From contig CAYWRO010000102.1 of NCBI GenBank assembly GCA_964460345.1, forward strand, positions 1 to 10,476: 10,476 nucleotides of DNA, in the 5' to 3' direction. Within the stretch, counting starts at the first letter, position 1; every line of letters begins with the position of its first letter. A model generated the notes under the pieces. That model was not told the origin of the DNA and ran no database searches. It saw only the letters and a program-made list of their open reading frames with translations. Shown here piece by piece: positions 1 to 5,394 of the stretch. Origin of the DNA: CAYWRO01 sp964460345. GTDB lineage: Bacteria; Planctomycetota; Phycisphaerae; Phycisphaerales; UBA1924. A program made the position numbers and the translations under genes.

Positions 1-184
1 AGGGGTGACGGATCCTGCCCAGGTTGCCGGCGGGATCGCCGAAGCGCTCATCACGACCGCCTTCGGCCTGATCGTGGCCCTCATCACGCTCTTTCCGTAC
101 AACATTTTCCGCGCGGCGGCAGACCGGTGCTTCGGCCGGCTGGAGACGCTGCTGGAGAGCCTCCACGCCCCGCGAGGCGGGTGA
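1..184 (+). CDS. ExbB/TolQ/MotA-family proton channel protein, C-terminal fragment
   Basis: This is the last 60 codons of a gene that begins outside the window (reading frame from base 2, TGA at 182-184). The segment 'DPAQVAGGIAEALITTAFGL' followed by 'IVALITLFPYNIF' is the signature of the last transmembrane helix of the MotA/TolQ/ExbB family, whose members form the inner-membrane proton channel powering TonB-dependent uptake, envelope constriction or related motors. After the helix comes a short cytoplasmic tail with an amphipathic stretch (ADRCFGRLETLLESL), as usual for ExbB. Family membership is clear from the motif, but ExbB, TolQ and a generic paralogue cannot be told apart without the N-terminus. 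The usual ExbD/TolR partner does not follow: the reading frame opening at GTG 181 (overlapping the stop) ends after 15 codons. Partner genes may lie upstream, outside the window. Confidence 0.8.
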   Translation, partial: GVTDPAQVAGGIAEALITTAFGLIVALITLFPYNIFRAAADRCFGRLETLLESLHAPRGG

Positions 185-272
185 GTCGCGACTGCGGGGC
201 GGCCATCCGGGCTCCGCAACGGGCCTGAGACGCTTCTGGATCGATCAGGCGCGCTCCTGGAGCGGCCGTTTG

Positions 273-419
273 CAGAGCAAACACGGCCGTGCGCGGAGCA
301 AACACGGCCGTGCGCAGAACAAATACGGCCGTGCGCAGAGCAAATACGGCCGTGCGCGCAACAAATACGGCCGTGCGCGCAACAAATACGGCCGCGCGCG
401 CAACAAATACGGCCCTGCG
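273..419. repeat. Tandem array of seven 21-bp units with palindromic core
   Basis: Seven directly adjoining 21-bp units start at 273, 294, 315, 336, 357, 378 and 399; a broken eighth begins at 420. The consensus is roughly CRSARCAAAYACGGCCGTGCG. Units differ at only a few positions (cag/cgg/cgc, agc/aac, cac/tac), and the core CGGCCG is intact in six; it becomes CGGCCC in unit 7. In units 1 and 2 the core is the perfect palindrome CACGGCCGTG. A 21-bp period equals two turns of B-DNA, so the palindromes and the short A-tracts fall on one face of the helix. Just upstream, GGCCGTTTGC (264-273) can pair with GCAAA-CA-CGGCC (277-288) as a bulged hairpin that uses the first unit. The array lies between two converging gene ends. 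Because 21 is a multiple of 3, both strands stay open through it, but nothing suggests translation. Confidence 0.93.
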
Positions 420-568
420 CAGAGCGCGATACGAGTGTTATCTGACGTAAACCCCCGTCCAGACCCCAAAATGGACCCAAAAACGGGGTGGATCGACCCA
501 CTCAGGCCCAATCATAACCCAAACGGCCCGTCCCACGCCCGGCCCTACCCCTCCGCACCACCCCCCAC
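420..568. other. Non-coding stretch between the two tandem arrays
   Basis: This 149-bp stretch carries no plausible gene. It is C-rich on the plus strand. It contains a short inverted repeat CCCCGT (453-458) / ACGGGG (483-488) with a 24-nt loop, and a loosely repeated 'gacccaaa'-like word. I see no T-tract terminator, no promoter and no RNA gene in it. It lies downstream of both flanking genes (exbB-like on plus, ptsN-like on minus). Confidence 0.5.
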
Positions 569-603
569 CCACTGTCCACTGCCCACTGTCAACTCTCCAC
601 TCC
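569..603. repeat. Heptanucleotide tandem array, five CCACTGT-type units
   Basis: Five contiguous 7-bp units are visible: CCACTGT (569-575), CCACTGC (576-582), CCACTGT (583-589), CAACTCT (590-596) and CCACTCC (597-603). The first three are near-identical and the last two have decayed. The array ends 3 bp from the stop codon of the ptsN-like gene on the minus strand, so it falls in that gene's 3' untranslated region. It resembles in design the heptanucleotide STRR elements known from filamentous cyanobacteria. That is a likeness of form only. Confidence 0.8.
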
Positions 604-605
604 TA

Positions 606-1073
606 CTACACCCTCGTTCCCGCCGACTGCTTCCGCAACAGGTCGTAGATCTCCTCGGCCGTCTCCGCGGCGTAAATCTGCTCGCGGAACTCCTCGACGT
701 TCATCAGCCGGGAGATGTGGGCGAGGGCGTAGATGTGGTCGCTGGTGCGGTTCGGCGGGCTGGCCAGCAGGATGATCAGCTTGACGGGCTTGGAGTCGAT
801 CGCCTCGAAGTCCATCGGTTCGGCGGGCTTGCCGATCGCGATCGCCAGGTCCTCCACCCCGGTGGATTTGCCGTGCGGAATCGCCAGCCCCTGGCCGATC
901 CCCGTCGTGCGCGTCTGCTCGCGCGTCCAGACGGCCTGCTTGAGCGCATCGCCGTCGCTGGCCCGCCCGGCGTCGCTGAGCAGGTCCACCAGCTCATTGA
1001 TGGCGCTGCGCTTGTCGACCGCTTCCAGCGGGACACGGATGCAGGCCAGGTCGATGTAATCGGAAAGGTTCAT
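606..1073 (-). CDS. ptsN: PTS IIA (fructose/nitrogen-regulatory, PtsN-like) domain protein
   Basis: A 155-residue single-domain protein of the PTS EIIA-2 fold, close to the 163 residues of E. coli PtsN. The phosphoacceptor motif is seen at about residues 58-69 (GIGQGLAIPHGK), with His67 as the predicted phosphorylated residue. It is followed by the family's 'PVKLIILLASPPN' strand and 'HIYALAHISRLM' helix. In the nitrogen PTS such a protein takes phosphate from NPr and acts as a regulator rather than a sugar transporter. No IIB/IIC transporter domain or NPr gene is in the window. The start at ATG 1071-1073 gives MNLSDYIDL, where the family normally begins; the frame stays open to 1247, but that extension is low-complexity Arg/Gly/Ala without homologous flavour. 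Upstream lies only a weak purine stretch (GGGAGCAGGG). The gene is 297 bp downstream of rsmB on the same strand and could be co-transcribed. Confidence 0.85.
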   Translation of the reverse strand: MNLSDYIDLACIRVPLEAVDKRSAINELVDLLSDAGRASDGDALKQAVWTREQTRTTGIGQGLAIPHGKSTGVEDLAIAIGKPAEPMDFEAIDSKPVKLIILLASPPNRTSDHIYALAHISRLMNVEEFREQIYAAETAEEIYDLLRKQSAGTRV

Positions 1074-1370
1074 CAAAACAACCCTGCTCCCCGCCCTCCC
1101 GTGCGCTGCTTTCCCCGCCCTCGCCTTCTTCCCCGTCCGGCCTCCGCCTACGCCGGCCGCGGCCTCGGTGACCCGACGGGTTTCCGCTCGCCGCCAGGTA
1201 GGCCGAACGGGCTGCCCGGCATCAGAAGGCTCCTCCCCCATCGACAAATCGCCGCCCCGCGGGACACATGGGGACGGCTCACGGCGAAGTGTATCACCCC
1301 CCTTGCGGCCCGAGCCGCCAAAGGCTCGCGCCCGCGTTCTCCTTCCGCCCGCCGGCCGCCGCGGATCCGG
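1074..1370. other. Intergenic region between rsmB and ptsN-like gene
   Basis: This 297-bp gap has no convincing gene on either strand; its open frames are continuations or shadows of the flanking genes. About 43 nt after the rsmB stop there is a hairpin CGAGCC (1311-1316) / GGCTCG (1323-1328) with a 6-nt loop. No T-tract follows it on the minus strand, so it is a poor candidate for a Rho-independent terminator. I found no convincing promoter for the ptsN-like gene here. Confidence 0.4.
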
Positions 1371-2771
1371 TCACGAGGGAGAAAGCAGCGCGGCGTACGA
1401 CCCATCGGAGTAGCTCACGCTCGGCCCAGCCGCCCCGCCGGCCGCAGCGCGGGAGACCGGGTGCGGCTTGCGGGCGTTCTCGCGGCGGATGGCGAAGCCG
1501 TGCCACTTCGCGGCCCAGCGGGCCTGCTCCTGATTCTCCTCCGGCTCGAGCGAACAGCTCGAATAGAGGATGGCGCCCCCGGGAGCGAGCAGCGGAATGG
1601 CGTCGGCGATGATCTGGCGCTGCGTCGCGATGAGCGATTCGAGCGTGGCGTCGTTGAAGCGGTAGCGTGCCTCCGGCCGGCGCGCCAGGACGCCGGTATT
1701 CGAGCACGGCACATCCAGAAGGATCAGATCCGCCTGCTCCAGGTACTCGGCGCGGACCTGTTTGGGCAACGGCGTGCGGACGCGCTCGGAGCCGGCGAAG
1801 ACCGAACGCAGCGTCGCGAGACGTGGTTCGCTCACATCGGTCGCCACGATCGTCGCCTCGGGAAACGCGGCGGCGAGCTGGCGCGTCTTGGTCCCCTGCC
1901 CGGCGCACAGATCCAGCACCAGGGCGGGCTTGAGATCGAAAACGCTTGACACGGCCAGGGAAGAGGCCGGATCCTGCACCCACGTGTCATCGCGCGAACG
2001 GAGCAGGTCGACGAGCTGCTCGCGCGTGCCGGTGAAGACGTGATGACCGGGCGCATCGTGCGCGACAAGGAGCGGGCTGTCGAGCAGGTCTCGCCCGGCG
2101 TGGGCGGTATTCAGGATGATCGGCGGATGCGCAAGGGCGTGCATCGCCAGCGTGCGGACCTCGCGCATCGGCAGCCGCTCCAGCCAGCGGCGCAGCAGCA
2201 ACGGCGGCACGCTCGCGGCCACGCCGAGGCGTTCGACTTCATCCTCAGGCAGCAGCGGACCGGCCAGGGCCAGAGCCCGGCCGTCGGCAAGAGGCAGCTC
2301 GTCACGCCCGCCCGAGTAGGTCTCGCTCGCGACGATGCGGCCGTCGCCATCGCGCGCCGCGGCGGCGGAGACCTTGCGCAGGACGGCATTCACGAGCTTG
2401 CCCGCCCCCGGACGGATCCGCTGCTTGGCCCACTCGACGGCGTGATTGATCGCCGCGTGCACGGGAACGGAATCAAGAAAGAGAAGCTGGGCCGAACCGG
2501 CCAGGAGAGCGGCACGCACCCTCGGCTCAAGCTCGCCGAAGGGCTGCGTGAGATGTGTCGAGAGGAGGTGCTCGAGCGTCAGCCAGCGCCGCACGACGAC
2601 ATCTTCGATCGCGTGGGCAAAGGCGGCGTCGCGCGTGGAGAGATTGGCCGGCTCAAAGGGACGGACGTCAAGCTCGGGGAAGCGATGCGCCTGCCGCGCA
2701 AGCCTGCGAAAGACGGCATCGCGGGCGGCGTCGCCGAGAGGAGGAGCAGAGAACGTCGAAGCGTCGGCCAT
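1371..2771 (-). CDS. rsmB: 16S rRNA (cytosine-C5) methyltransferase, RsmB/Sun family
   Basis: A 466-residue protein (E. coli RsmB has 429) with an N-terminal NusB-like RNA-binding region (about residues 13-135) and a C-terminal Rossmann-type SAM methyltransferase domain (about 265-466). It is predicted to methylate C5 of cytosine 967 (E. coli numbering) in 16S rRNA. Visible motifs are the SAM loop 'VLDLCAGQGTKT' (285-296), motif IV 'LLDVPCSNTGV' with Cys356, and motif VI 'LYSSCSLEPEEN' with Cys406. In this family the motif VI cysteine is the nucleophile and the motif IV cysteine helps release the product. The SAM loop reads AGQGTKT where the common form is APGGKT. The ATG at 2769-2771 gives the family-length N-terminus but has no Shine-Dalgarno. 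A TTG at 2880-2882, preceded by AAGGA overlapping the stop of the zinc-ribbon gene, would add 37 residues and is a serious alternative. Confidence 0.88.
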   Translation of the reverse strand: MADASTFSAPPLGDAARDAVFRRLARQAHRFPELDVRPFEPANLSTRDAAFAHAIEDVVVRRWLTLEHLLSTHLTQPFGELEPRVRAALLAGSAQLLFLDSVPVHAAINHAVEWAKQRIRPGAGKLVNAVLRKVSAAAARDGDGRIVASETYSGGRDELPLADGRALALAGPLLPEDEVERLGVAASVPPLLLRRWLERLPMREVRTLAMHALAHPPIILNTAHAGRDLLDSPLLVAHDAPGHHVFTGTREQLVDLLRSRDDTWVQDPASSLAVSSVFDLKPALVLDLCAGQGTKTRQLAAAFPEATIVATDVSEPRLATLRSVFAGSERVRTPLPKQVRAEYLEQADLILLDVPCSNTGVLARRPEARYRFNDATLESLIATQRQIIADAIPLLAPGGAILYSSCSLEPEENQEQARWAAKWHGFAIRRENARKPHPVSRAAAGGAAGPSVSYSDGSYAALLSPS

Positions 2772-2888
2772 GCAGGAGGGTAGCCGCGCCTCATCGCAAA
2801 ACGGAAGACGCAGGCGGTCCACTCTGCCGGGCGCACGCCCGAGGCGACCGCCGGCGGCGAGGACAACCCGCGCCTGGCTCAATCGAAG

Positions 2889-2893
2889 TCCTT
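2889..2893 (-). promoter_or_regulatory. Possible ribosome binding site for an upstream TTG start of rsmB
   Basis: On the minus strand AAGGA lies 6 nt before TTG 2880-2882 and overlaps the TAA stop (2892-2894) of the zinc-ribbon gene. This is the usual layout for translational coupling between neighbouring genes. It argues for the longer RsmB, against the ATG at 2771, which has no such site. The 37 extra residues have slightly weaker codon bias (they include AGA and CTA), so the matter stays open. Confidence 0.4.
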
Positions 2894-3233
2894 AATCAAA
2901 GTCGAGGAGATCGCGCAGCCAGCTCTTGCGCTTCTTGTACTTGTACTGCTTGTACGGGTAGCCGTAATGCGAATCGTCCGGCCCGTGGGCGGCGTGCCGC
3001 GGCGGCTGCTGATGGTACGGCGGCGGCGGCGCTGCCGTCGGATGCACGGGCGCGGCCGGGGGCACTGCGTTGGCCGCGGCCGCGTAGCGGGCCTCCTCGA
3101 CCGCGGCACGCTCGATGATCTTGTCCAGTTCGCCCCGATCGAGCCACACGCCGCGGCACTTCGGACAGTAGTCGATCTCAATCCCCTGGCGTTCGGTGAT
3201 GCGCAGCTCGCTCTGGCAGGCGGGACAGTTCAT
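2892..3233 (-). CDS. Zinc-ribbon (zf-TFIIB type) protein
   Basis: A 113-residue soluble protein. Residues 1-36 form a zinc ribbon with Cys3-x2-Cys6 and Cys23-x2-Cys26, followed by the family hallmark 'CRGVWLDRGELDKII' of the zf-TFIIB (PF13453-like) group. After a short Ala/Glu-rich helix comes a flexible Pro/Ala/His/Tyr-rich linker (about 53-98). The basic C-terminal end 'KKRKSWLRDLLDFD' resembles the short conserved tail of many such proteins. The molecular role of this group is not established; nucleic-acid or protein binding is only inferred from the fold. The start at ATG 3231-3233 is supported by AAGGAG (3241-3246 on the minus strand), 7 nt upstream. The gene ends 9 bp before a possible TTG start of rsmB, so the two are probably one transcript. 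Confidence 0.85.
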   Translation of the reverse strand: MNCPACQSELRITERQGIEIDYCPKCRGVWLDRGELDKIIERAAVEEARYAAAANAVPPAAPVHPTAAPPPPYHQQPPRHAAHGPDDSHYGYPYKQYKYKKRKSWLRDLLDFD

Positions 3234-3285
3234 CGTGTGGCTCCTTCGCACCTGGTGACAAAGCGTAGCGACACGTCGCCCGCCG

Positions 3286-3313
3286 GGAACTTTGCACGCC
3301 GCCACGCGTCTAC
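3286..3313 (+). promoter_or_regulatory. ECF/sigma-E-type promoter
   Basis: The -35 element GGAACTT (3286-3292) and -10 element GTCTAC (3308-3313) are separated by 15 bp. This is close to a perfect match to the E. coli RpoE consensus GGAACTT-N15/16-GTCTAA. Transcription would start near 3320, about 50 nt before the ATG at 3374, which has its own AGGAG site. The motif sits in the divergent gap and points at the STN-like secreted protein gene. Planctomycetes encode many ECF sigma factors; which one would act here cannot be told. Confidence 0.6.
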
Positions 3314-3362
3314 GAAGAGGAACACCCTGACCGGCACCTCGCAGAGGCGGTCAAGGGAGCAC

Positions 3363-3367
3363 AGGAG
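3363..3367 (+). promoter_or_regulatory. Ribosome binding site of the STN-like protein gene
   Basis: AGGAG lies 6 nt before ATG 3374-3376. It selects this start over the ATG two codons downstream (3380). Confidence 0.7.
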
Positions 3368-3373
3368 TAGACC

Positions 3374-4138
3374 ATGACCATGCACGGATCGAACCGGGCG
3401 TGGCGGCCGCTCGCCGCCACGGGAGTTGTCCTCGCGCTTGTAGTGGGCTCAAACGCCGGAAGTGCCGCGGGACAGGCGGGTGAGCCATCCAGCGCGCAGG
3501 CCCAGCCGCGCGAGAGCGTGCACGATCGACTTGCCCGAAGGCTGACGTTCGAGGTGAAGGACCAACCGCTCGAGGACATCGTGCGTTTTCTTGAGCAGGC
3601 GACCGGCGTCACGATGGAGGCGGTGTGGCAGCGCGATGGCCGCAGCGCCGGGCTGGACCCCGATGCGCTCATATCGATCACGGCCTCCAACGAGCCGGCG
3701 CTCTCGCTGCTGGAGCGCGTGCTCGCTCGCGTCGGCGATCCGCTGGATGCGCCCACATGGCAATTCTTGCAATCAGGAGCGCTGCAGTTCGGCCCGCGAA
3801 GCGCGCTGAATCGATCGAAGCGGACCGTGATCTACAACATCAACGACCTTCTGCTGACCGTCCCGGACTTTGCTGATGCACTGCGACTCGATCTTGAGGC
3901 CGTGCTGAACCAGGCGGCGGGCGGTCAGGCCGGCAGCATCCTGGAAGAGGGCGAAGGGGCCGAAGAACCCCGCCCCGGCAAGACCGATCGCGCCGAGGAG
4001 ATCACGCAGATATTGACGACCCTGATCGAGCCGGAGCAGTGGACCCGAAACGGCGGCGAGGGTGCAACGGTGCGCATCCACGGCGGGACGCTGATCATCC
4101 ACGCGCCGGGGTACATCCATCGTCAGATCGGGGGATAG
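3374..4138 (+). CDS. Secreted protein with STN-like (secretin/TonB N-terminal short) region, planctomycete type
   Basis: A 254-residue exported protein. Residues 1 to about 33 form a signal peptide (RAWRP, hydrophobic core, then GSAAGQA). At 57-80, 'LTFEVKDQPLEDIVRFLEQA' followed by TGV resembles the start of an STN domain, the small alpha/beta fold found at the N-terminus of secretins and TonB receptors. A second part contains 'TVIYNINDLLLTVPDF' (151-166) and a C-terminal 'ITQILTTLIEPEQW...VRIHGGTLIIHAPGYIHRQI' pattern that I associate with secretin-like and free-standing planctomycete proteins. Between them is an acidic, Gly-rich linker (183-206). There is no secretin channel domain, so it cannot form a pore by itself; a periplasmic adaptor role is inference. 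ATG 3374 is preceded by AGGAG (3363-3367) at 6 nt spacing, and by an ECF-type promoter. A second in-frame ATG lies two codons on. Confidence 0.75.
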   Translation: MTMHGSNRAWRPLAATGVVLALVVGSNAGSAAGQAGEPSSAQAQPRESVHDRLARRLTFEVKDQPLEDIVRFLEQATGVTMEAVWQRDGRSAGLDPDALISITASNEPALSLLERVLARVGDPLDAPTWQFLQSGALQFGPRSALNRSKRTVIYNINDLLLTVPDFADALRLDLEAVLNQAAGGQAGSILEEGEGAEEPRPGKTDRAEEITQILTTLIEPEQWTRNGGEGATVRIHGGTLIIHAPGYIHRQIGG

Positions 4139-4173
4139 CGGGCGTCCGCCGGAGTTCTGCGCCGGAGTGCGTC

Positions 4174-4551
4174 TCAATCCTCCAGCGGGACGACGCTCAC
4201 GCCCAGCGGCCGCGCGCCGCGGCCTTTCATCACGGGATCGGGTCCGCAGAGGGACAGTTGCTCCGCCTTGAACTCGGCGTGCTCCTTCATCCCCACCCAG
4301 ATCACCGCCTGACCGGTGGCATGCGCCCGCATGGTGAGCAGAAAGGCTTTGGGCGTCGTGTACCCGAAGACCGTCCGCAGGCACGCCATGACGAAGTCAA
4401 ACGTGTTGACGTCGTCGTTGTGGAGCACCACGCCGTGCGGCGGCTGCCGATCCGGCCGAGGCTGGCCGGAGGCCGGCTTGCGCTGCGGAGGCGCCTTGGT
4501 CGCGCCTGTCACCAGAGCGTCTGTCTCGGAGTTGGGCGATGCGGACGACAT
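4174..4551 (-). CDS. clpS: ClpS-family ATP-dependent Clp protease adaptor
   Basis: A 125-residue protein (E. coli ClpS has 106) that by family delivers N-end-rule substrates to ClpAP/ClpCP. Residues 1-36 are a disordered Pro/Ala/Arg-rich leader. The core runs from 'PPHGVVLHNDDVNTFDFV' (37-54) to 'HAEFKAEQL' (91-99). The substrate-binding Asn-Asp-Asp is present (N45, D46, D47), as is the histidine of the 'hATGQAV' segment (H77, matching E. coli H66). At the gatekeeper position, Met40 in E. coli, this protein has Phe51. The C-terminus 'GPDPVMKGRGARPLGVSVV' differs from proteobacterial ClpS. The start chosen is ATG 4549-4551. It has no Shine-Dalgarno, but a TATGTT box lies 7 nt upstream and would consume the alternative ATG at 4561-4563. 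No clpA or clpC is in the window. The gene is divergent from the SYLF lipoprotein gene. Confidence 0.87.
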   Translation of the reverse strand: MSSASPNSETDALVTGATKAPPQRKPASGQPRPDRQPPHGVVLHNDDVNTFDFVMACLRTVFGYTTPKAFLLTMRAHATGQAVIWVGMKEHAEFKAEQLSLCGPDPVMKGRGARPLGVSVVPLED

Positions 4552-4558
4552 GTGAATT

Positions 4559-4586
4559 AACATAGACGAAGGGGGCGCATCGACAA
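4559..4586 (-). promoter_or_regulatory. Putative sigma-70 promoter of clpS, leaderless geometry
   Basis: On the minus strand TTGTCG (4581-4586) and TATGTT (4559-4564) are 16 bp apart, each matching 4 of 6 consensus bases. Only 7 nt separate the -10 box from ATG 4551. Transcription would therefore begin at or next to the start codon, giving a leaderless message, which agrees with the missing Shine-Dalgarno. Confidence 0.45.
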
Positions 4587-4611
4587 GCAGCATCACCGAC
4601 AGTGGTCGAAA

Positions 4612-4641
4612 TTGGGCACAATCTTTGATGGCGTCTAGACT
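4612..4641 (+). promoter_or_regulatory. Weak putative promoter of the SYLF lipoprotein gene
   Basis: TTGGGC (4612-4617) and TAGACT (4636-4641) are 18 bp apart. The -35 matches 3 of 6 and the -10 4 of 6 sigma-70 consensus bases. The site is back to back with the clpS promoter, 25 bp away, and would give a leader of about 50 nt. The evidence is pattern only. Confidence 0.3.
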
Positions 4642-4697
4642 TCCGCGGCATGTCAACTGCCCGAAGGTCCCACTGAAAACAGACTACGGAGATTCAC

Positions 4698-5246
4698 ATG
4701 CGTACGCACTTCGGCCTGCTGGTAACGATGATCTCAGGCATGATGCTCATCGGATGCTCGAGTGGCAACGTTCCGCTGAGCGAGCGTGTCGACACGACCA
4801 TCACCGAGTACCGCCAGGAAGACCCCGGGATGGACAAGTTCTTTGACTCGGCGCGGGGCTACGCGGTTTTCCCGTCCGTCGGCAAAGGCGGCGTCGGCAT
4901 CGGAGGGGCGTACGGGGAAGGCGAACTCTTCGAGCAGGGGCAGCGCGTCGGGCGTTGCACCCTCACCCAGGGGTCGATCGGGTTCCAACTCGGCGGCCAG
5001 TCCTACAGCGAACTGATCTTCTTCGAGACCAAGTCCCGGCTGGATGAGTTCAAGAACGGCGCGATGACCTTCACCGCCCAGGCCTCGGCCGTGGCGGCAA
5101 AGGCGGGCGCGAGCGCCACGGCGGATTACGCCGACGGCGTGGCCGTCTTCACCAAGCCCAAAACGGGGCTGATGTACGAAGCCTCCATCGGCGGCCAGAA
5201 GTTCTCCTTCGAGCCGTACGGGCAGTCGCCGGCGGACACCGAGTAG
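4698..5246 (+). CDS. SYLF-domain (YSC84/DUF500-like) lipoprotein
   Basis: A 182-residue predicted lipoprotein. The signal peptide ends in the lipobox LIGC (17-20), with Cys20 as the lipidated residue. The rest is one SYLF domain: 'GYAVFPSVGKGGVGIGGAYG' (54-73), then 'GRCTLTQGSIGFQLGGQSYS' (85-104) and ELIFF, a helical LDEFKNG segment, and the closing 'GVAVFTKPKTGLMYEASIGG' (147-166). SYLF domains bind phosphoinositides in eukaryotes; the bacterial secreted members are common but their function is not settled. Residue +2 after the cysteine is Ser, so outer-membrane sorting by the E. coli rule is likely if Lol applies here. ATG 4698 is preceded by GGAG at 6 nt spacing (4688-4691). The gene appears to be monocistronic; the cohesin-like gene downstream has its own promoter. 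Confidence 0.88.
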   Translation: MRTHFGLLVTMISGMMLIGCSSGNVPLSERVDTTITEYRQEDPGMDKFFDSARGYAVFPSVGKGGVGIGGAYGEGELFEQGQRVGRCTLTQGSIGFQLGGQSYSELIFFETKSRLDEFKNGAMTFTAQASAVAAKAGASATADYADGVAVFTKPKTGLMYEASIGGQKFSFEPYGQSPADTE

Positions 5247-5307
5247 CCAACAACGCCCGCACATCCGGTTGTCCGGTCCCGCCGTAGCCGCTCCGGCGCG
5301 GGACACC

Positions 5308-5336
5308 TTGACAAACGCGCCAACGCGATGTCTACT
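5308..5336 (+). promoter_or_regulatory. Sigma-70 promoter of the cohesin-like protein gene
   Basis: A perfect TTGACA (5308-5313) is followed after exactly 17 bp by TCTACT (5331-5336), which matches 4 of 6 bases of the -10 consensus. Transcription would start near 5343. This rules out upstream in-frame starts before that point (the frame is open from 5269) and supports ATG 5395, which has GGGAGAGG (5381-5388) 6 nt before it. Confidence 0.6.
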
Positions 5337-5394
5337 GGACCCGTCGGTCACGGCGATGAGGGTGGGGCCACGGGGCACGCGGGAGAGGCAAGCG

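Noticed and set aside
264..288. Rho-independent terminator of the exbB-like gene
   Set aside because: The hairpin is good but bulged, lies 80 nt past the stop, and is followed by GTGCGCGG and not by a T-tract.
273..419. CRISPR array
   Set aside because: The 21-bp units touch each other with no unique spacers, and no cas gene is present.
245..511. Minus-strand open frame with a repeated heptapeptide (RARPYLL type)
   Set aside because: It is only the translation of the tandem array on the other strand. Unit variants change residues freely, with no sign of protein selection.
270..1949. 559-codon open frame on the plus strand starting in the 21-bp array
   Set aside because: It runs antisense through the ptsN-like gene and much of rsmB, which have clear family motifs. 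Its length comes from GC-rich composition and from a repeat period divisible by three. No ribosome site or family resemblance is seen.
2040..2783. 247-codon plus-strand open frame
   Set aside because: It is antisense to rsmB, whose motifs and codon pattern are convincing. It is a shadow frame.
4139..4173. Bidirectional terminator between the STN-like gene and clpS
   Set aside because: The 35-bp gap holds only a short direct repeat (GCCGGAGT-like), with no stable hairpin and no T-tract.
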